From assembly GCA_937873245.1 (NCBI GenBank), contig CALMVY010000122.1:1-9872 (forward strand): DNA of 9,872 nt, given 5' to 3'. The notes under the pieces were generated by a model. It worked only from the letters and a program-made list of their open reading frames with translations. It searched no databases and had not been told where the DNA came from. Both the position numbers and the translations under genes were made by a program. Below, in pieces: positions 6,720-9,872 of the stretch. Position 1 is the stretch's first letter, and the number at the start of each line of letters is the position of its first letter. The DNA is from an uncultured Arthrobacter sp. (GTDB taxonomy: Bacteria; Actinomycetota; Actinomycetes; Actinomycetales; Micrococcaceae).

Positions 6720-8033
6720 TTAGTGGAACTGGCCTTCTTCTGTGGATCCCACGAGGGCGAGGGTGGATGCGTTCGGGTTGAGCGCGGTGGCGATGTCGTC
6801 GAAGTAGCCGGTGCCGACTTCGCGTTGGTGCTTGGTGGCGGTGTAGCCGCGGGATTCGGAGGCGAATTCCTTCTCCTGCAGCTCGACGTAGGCGCTCATG
6901 CCTTCACGGGCGTATCCGTGGGCGAGGTCGAACATCGAGTAGTTCAGGGCGTGGAAGCCGGCCAGGGTGATGAACTGGAAGGTGAAGCCCATGGCGCCGA
7001 GTTCGCGCTGGAACTTGGCGATCGTGGCGTCGTCGAGGTGCTTTTTCCAGTTGAACGACGGCGAGCAGTTGTAGGAGAGCATCTGGTCCGGGAAGTCGGC
7101 CTTGACGGCTTCGGCGAACTTGCGGGCCAGCTCCAGGTCCGGGGTGCCCGTCTCCATCCAGATGAGGTCGGAGTAGGGGGCGTACGCCTTGGCGCGAGCG
7201 ATGCAGGGTTCGATCCCGTTGCGGACCTTGTAGAAGCCCTCCGCCGTGCGCTCGCCGGTGATGAATTCCTGGTCCCGCGGGTCGACGTCGGACGTGATCA
7301 GCGTGGCTGCTTCGGCGTCGGTGCGGGCGATGATGACCGACGGCGTGCCGGCGACGTCGGCAGCCAGGCGGGCGGCATTCAGCGTGCGGACGTGCTGCTG
7401 GCTGGGGATCAGGACCTTGCCGCCGAGGTGGCCGCACTTCTTCTCCGAGGCGAGCTGGTCTTCCCAGTGCACGCCCGAGGCGCCGGCCTGGATCATGGAC
7501 TTCATCAGCTCGTAGGCGTTGAGCGGGCCGCCGAAGCCGGCCTCGGCGTCGGCGACGATCGGGACCATCCAGTCCTCGACGGTCTGGACGCCTTCGGAGA
7601 ACTCGATCTGGTCTGCGCGGAGCAGGGCGTTGTTGATGCGGCGGACCACGGTGGGCACCGAGTTGGCCGGGTACAGCGACTGGTCCGGGTAGGTGTGGCC
7701 GGAGTTGTTGGCATCGGCGGCGACCTGCCAGCCGGAAAGGTAGATGGCGCGGAGGCCGGCCTTGACCTGCTGCACGGCCTGGTTTCCGGTCAGGGCGCCC
7801 AGGGCGTTGGTGTACTTGCCTTCCTTGTGCTCCTCGCTGAGCTGCTTCCAGAGCTTCTCGGAGCCGCGGCGGGCCAGGGTGTGCTCCTCGGAGACGCGGC
7901 CGCGGAGGCGGACGACGTCGGAGGCCGTGTAGTCCCGGGTGACACCTTCCCAGCGCGGGTTGGCAGCCCACTCGAGCTCCAGGGCAGCGGCCTGCTGTTC
8001 GGGCGTCTGGGTGGGCTCAAATGCTGCAGTCAT
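6720..8033 (-). CDS. aceA: Isocitrate lyase
   Basis: Isocitrate lyase splits isocitrate into glyoxylate and succinate, the entry step of the glyoxylate shunt that spares carbon during growth on acetate or fatty acids. The protein has 437 residues, the usual bacterial length. The active-site signature KKCGH is at 198-202 with catalytic Cys200. Other family blocks are intact: YLSGWQVAADAN (98-109), TVEDWMVPIVADAEAGFGG (151-169), VHWEDQ (188-193), MLSYNCSPSFNW (318-329) and FITLAGFHALNYSMFDLA (354-371). The start at 8033 has an excellent AAGGAG (8040-8045) with a 6-nt spacer; the frame runs on to 8135 only as low-complexity GC-rich sequence. aceB follows on the same strand, and a RamB-type regulator diverges upstream. 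The mRNA leader appears long and structured. The call is secure. Confidence 0.98.
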   Translation of the reverse strand: MTAAFEPTQTPEQQAAALELEWAANPRWEGVTRDYTASDVVRLRGRVSEEHTLARRGSEKLWKQLSEEHKEGKYTNALGALTGNQAVQQVKAGLRAIYLSGWQVAADANNSGHTYPDQSLYPANSVPTVVRRINNALLRADQIEFSEGVQTVEDWMVPIVADAEAGFGGPLNAYELMKSMIQAGASGVHWEDQLASEKKCGHLGGKVLIPSQQHVRTLNAARLAADVAGTPSVIIARTDAEAATLITSDVDPRDQEFITGERTAEGFYKVRNGIEPCIARAKAYAPYSDLIWMETGTPDLELARKFAEAVKADFPDQMLSYNCSPSFNWKKHLDDATIAKFQRELGAMGFTFQFITLAGFHALNYSMFDLAHGYAREGMSAYVELQEKEFASESRGYTATKHQREVGTGYFDDIATALNPNASTLALVGSTEEGQFH

Positions 8034-8086
8034 CTTTGTCTCCTTGGTGGGGTCCGGGCCGGCGGGGCCGCTTCTCTGCGGGTCCG

Positions 8087-8153
8087 CCGGATGATCCGGA
8101 GCTGTGTGGGGCCCCCGGCCGCCGGGGTCCCTCACCGAGCTTGCGAGGTGGGG
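8087..8153 (-). promoter_or_regulatory. Structured GC-rich leader of aceA
   Basis: If aceA transcription starts in the AT-rich block above about 8165, its 5' leader is some 130 nt or more and carries three potential stems. These are CCGGAT-g-ATCCGG (8087-8099), a 9-bp stem with one mismatch pairing 8109-8118 with 8122-8131, and CCTCACC (8130-8136) with GGTGGGG (8147-8153). The second and third share bases 8130-8131, so they compete at the edge. No known riboswitch family is recognised. The pairings are seen; regulation is inferred. Confidence 0.4.
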
Positions 8154-8178
8154 AGCGGCTGGGGATTTCCGTAAGACC

Positions 8179-8239
8179 TACTTTTCTGTACTTTCAAGGG
8201 GCTTTCTAGATCAAAAGTCTGGAAAGAATTGCACTTCTT
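8179..8239. promoter_or_regulatory. AT-rich operator/promoter region between aceA and the regulator
   Basis: This block stands out from its GC-rich surroundings. It holds ACTTTT (8180-8185), ACTTTC (8190-8195) and GCTTTC (8201-8206), spaced 10 and 11 bp, then the inverted copies AAAAGT (8213-8218) and GGAAAG (8221-8226). A 16-bp near-palindrome, AAGAATTGCACTTCTT (8224-8239), has seven of eight pairs matching. TTGAAA on the minus strand (8192-8197) could serve as an aceA -35, but no clear -10 stands at the right distance. RamB of Corynebacterium binds boxes around a TTTGCAAA core; the boxes here resemble that only partly. It is a likely binding region for the adjacent regulator or for a global carbon regulator. 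Confidence 0.5.
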
Positions 8240-8243
8240 CGCG

Positions 8244-8249
8244 TATTCT
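8244..8249 (+). promoter_or_regulatory. Candidate -10 element giving a leaderless regulator mRNA
   Basis: TATTCT fits TAnnnT and ends 6 nt before the ATG at 8256, so the predicted transcription start would be the A of that ATG. This agrees with the lack of any good ribosome binding site before 8256. The -35 area (GGAAAG, 8221-8226) does not match TTGACA. Confidence 0.45.
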
Positions 8250-8255
8250 CAAGAA

Positions 8256-9737
8256 ATGCATCCCGCCAGCTGGAACCGCCCCGTCTCGTCGCCGTCGTCC
8301 GCACCGCCCGAGGTGGATGTCATCAGCATGGGCCGCCGCGTCCGCCACCTCCGCAAAGCCGCCGGGCTCACGCTCGATGACCTCAGCGCCACGGTGGGAA
8401 CCGCCCCCAGCCAGCTGAGCCTGATCGAGAACGGCAAACGCGAGCCGAAACTCGGCCTGCTCCAGCAGCTCGCGGCGGCCCTCGGCGTGAGCATCGACGA
8501 GCTGCTCGGGGCGGAGCCGCCCAACCGCCGGGCCGCACTGGAGATCGAGCTGGAACGCTACCAGCGCAGCCCCATCTACGAGTCCCTGAACCTGCCCAAG
8601 ATCCGCATCAGCTCGCGGCTTCCGATGGACGTGCTGGAGTCCATGGTGGGGCTGCAGCACGAGCTGGAACGCCGGCTCAACGAGCAGGTGGCGACGCCGG
8701 AAGAGGCCCGCCGGGCGAACGGCGAGCTGCGCGCGATGATGCGCGAACGGAACAACTATTTCCCGGAGTACGAGGCGGAGGCGCAGAAGGTCCTCGCCTC
8801 CGTGGGGCACACGAGCGGCCCGCTGTCGCATCACGTCATCGCAGATATCGCGGGGCACCTCGGGTTCAGCCTCCACCATGTGGGCGACCTGCCGCATTCC
8901 ACCCGCTCGGTGACCGACCTGAAGAACCGCCGGATTTATCTCACGCAGAACGCCCGGAGCGACCACGACCCCCGTTCGGTGCTGCTGCAGGCACTGGGCC
9001 ACTACGTCCTGGGCCACCAGACCCCCACCAACTACGGCGATTTCCTGATGCAGCGGGTGGCCACGAACTACTTCGCCGCCGCGCTCCTGCTGCCCGAGCA
9101 GGCCACCGTGGAATTCCTGCAGCGGGCCAAGCAGGCCAAGGAGATCGCGGTGGAGGACATCCGGGACGCCTTCGCGGTGTCCTACGAGACCGCCGCGCAC
9201 CGGTTCACCAACCTCGCCACCCAGCACCTGGACATCCGCACCCACTTCCAGAAGACGCACAAGAGCGGCATCATCTACAAGGCCTACGAGAACGACGGCG
9301 TGACGTTCCCGCAGGACCACACCGGCGCCATCGAGGGCCAGCCGTCCTGCAAGAACTGGACCTCCCGGGTGGTGTTCGACGTGCCGGACAAGTTCAGCGC
9401 CTACAACCAGTACACGGACACCCCGGCGGGGACCTACTGGTGCACGGCCCGGACCGAGCGCTCCGCCAATGGGGAGTTCTCGCTCTCCGTTGGTGTGCCG
9501 TATGCGCAGGTGAAGTGGTTCCGCGGCCGCGACACCACGGAGCGGTCCAAGTCCACCTGCCCGGACGAGAGCTGCTGCCGCAGGCCCCCGGCCGCCCTGA
9601 CCTCCGAGTGGGCGGGGAACGCGTGGCCCTCGGCGCGGGCGCACTCGCACCTGCTGGCGGCGATGCCGCCGGGCGCCTTCCCCGGTGTGGACGAGACAGA
9701 GGTCTATTCCTTCCTGCAGGCGCACTCCGGCAGCTGA
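8256..9737 (+). CDS. ramB: RamB/ScfR-type XRE-family transcriptional regulator of acetate/glyoxylate metabolism
   Basis: The protein has 493 residues from ATG at 8256; a TTG at 8229 and an internal ATG at 8328 are alternative starts. Residues 26-84 form an XRE helix-turn-helix (RRVRHLRKAAGLTLDDLS, then TAPSQLSLIENGKREPKLG). Next come a helical linker (about 90-180), an IrrE/ImmA-like peptidase domain (about 190-325), and a C-terminal domain typical of short-chain fatty acid regulators. The place of the zinc-protease motif reads LLQALGHYVLGH (about 243-254): the usual H-E of HExxH is Q-A, so protease activity is unlikely. The C-terminal part has five cysteines (365, 396, 435, 440, 441), three of them in TCPDESCC, which may bind metal. 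RamB in Corynebacterium and mycobacteria controls aceA, aceB and acetate activation genes and its own gene. Its divergent position next to aceA supports the same role here. The family is confident; the symbol rests on family and context and is less sure. Confidence 0.85.
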   Translation: MHPASWNRPVSSPSSAPPEVDVISMGRRVRHLRKAAGLTLDDLSATVGTAPSQLSLIENGKREPKLGLLQQLAAALGVSIDELLGAEPPNRRAALEIELERYQRSPIYESLNLPKIRISSRLPMDVLESMVGLQHELERRLNEQVATPEEARRANGELRAMMRERNNYFPEYEAEAQKVLASVGHTSGPLSHHVIADIAGHLGFSLHHVGDLPHSTRSVTDLKNRRIYLTQNARSDHDPRSVLLQALGHYVLGHQTPTNYGDFLMQRVATNYFAAALLLPEQATVEFLQRAKQAKEIAVEDIRDAFAVSYETAAHRFTNLATQHLDIRTHFQKTHKSGIIYKAYENDGVTFPQDHTGAIEGQPSCKNWTSRVVFDVPDKFSAYNQYTDTPAGTYWCTARTERSANGEFSLSVGVPYAQVKWFRGRDTTERSKSTCPDESCCRRPPAALTSEWAGNAWPSARAHSHLLAAMPPGAFPGVDETEVYSFLQAHSGS

Positions 9738-9792
9738 CAACCCCCTCCCTCGATCCCGACGCTCCCTGTTGTTCGTTGCCGGTTCGCTTGCA

Positions 9793-9872
9793 CTACGGCG
9801 CAGCATTTTCTTGGGGTATCCGGCGGGCCAGGACGCGGAGCAAATCCCGATAGCGCACTTCGCCCCAGGCCC
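9793..9872 (-). CDS. C-terminal end of an unidentified gene (runs off right edge)
   Basis: Reading in from the right edge on the minus strand, an open frame ends at TAG (9795-9793). Its visible residues include GEVRYRDLLRVLARRIPQ and end NAAP, which looks like an amphipathic C-terminal helix followed by a short tail, with moderately GC-rich third positions. It converges on the regulator gene, leaving 55 bp between the two stops. No family can be named from about 25 residues. It is short enough that it could be chance, but it reads more like protein than the other frames here. Confidence 0.45.
   Translation of the reverse strand, partial: AWGEVRYRDLLRVLARRIPQENAAP

Noticed and set aside
5007..8174. 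Very long open frame (over 1000 codons) on the plus strand across aceB and aceA
   Set aside because: It is antisense to two certain genes. Its composition (Val/Gly/Ala/Asp/Leu-rich, no domain pattern) is what the complement of GC3-rich genes gives.
8211..9806. 531-codon minus-strand open frame opposite the regulator
   Set aside because: It is an antisense shadow of a well-supported regulator gene; low-complexity Arg/Gly/Val/Leu content and no recognisable fold.

Overview
The window looks like a chromosomal segment of a high-GC actinobacterium of the Arthrobacter/Pseudarthrobacter type (Micrococcaceae). The reasons are strong GC bias at third codon positions with long antisense shadow frames, GTG starts, a RamB/ScfR-type regulator next to the glyoxylate-shunt genes, and the general look of the proteins. 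The genus is inferred from protein character, not from a database match.

Left edge (1-1639): the N-terminal part of a GNAT acetyltransferase on the minus strand runs off the window. Divergent from it is a CynX/NimT-type MFS transporter on the plus strand.

Polysaccharide cassette (1631-4635, minus strand): three tightly packed genes encode, in transcription order, a Wzz-like two-helix membrane protein with a long Ala/Pro-rich cytoplasmic tail, an O-antigen ligase/polymerase-family membrane protein, and a second, divergent Wzz-like two-helix protein. Gene spacing is 2 bp and then a 4-bp GTGA overlap, so this is almost certainly one operon. No glycosyltransferase, flippase, priming transferase or tyrosine kinase is present. 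A 28-codon upstream ORF with a near-ideal ribosome binding site overlaps the start of the first gene. The last gene overlaps the MFS gene tail-to-tail.

Glyoxylate shunt module (4950-9737): isocitrate lyase (aceA) and malate synthase (aceB) lie in tandem on the minus strand. Divergent from aceA is a RamB-type XRE regulator on the plus strand. The two enzymes together let the cell grow on acetate, fatty acids and other C2 units, and the regulator probably controls them from the shared 222-bp intergenic region. That region holds an AT-rich block with phased ACTTT-like boxes, a 16-bp near-palindrome, and a promoter position that suggests a leaderless regulator mRNA. The aceA leader is GC-rich and highly structured. 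Between aceA and aceB lies a perfect 22-bp inverted repeat with a 21-nt loop, the most striking non-coding structure in the window.

Right edge (9793-9872): the last about 26 codons of an unidentified minus-strand gene converge on the regulator.

No RNA genes, CRISPR arrays, insertion sequences or phage genes were seen. No clearly novel multi-gene system is proven. The best candidates for follow-up are the double-Wzz/ligase cassette and the aceA-aceB palindrome.
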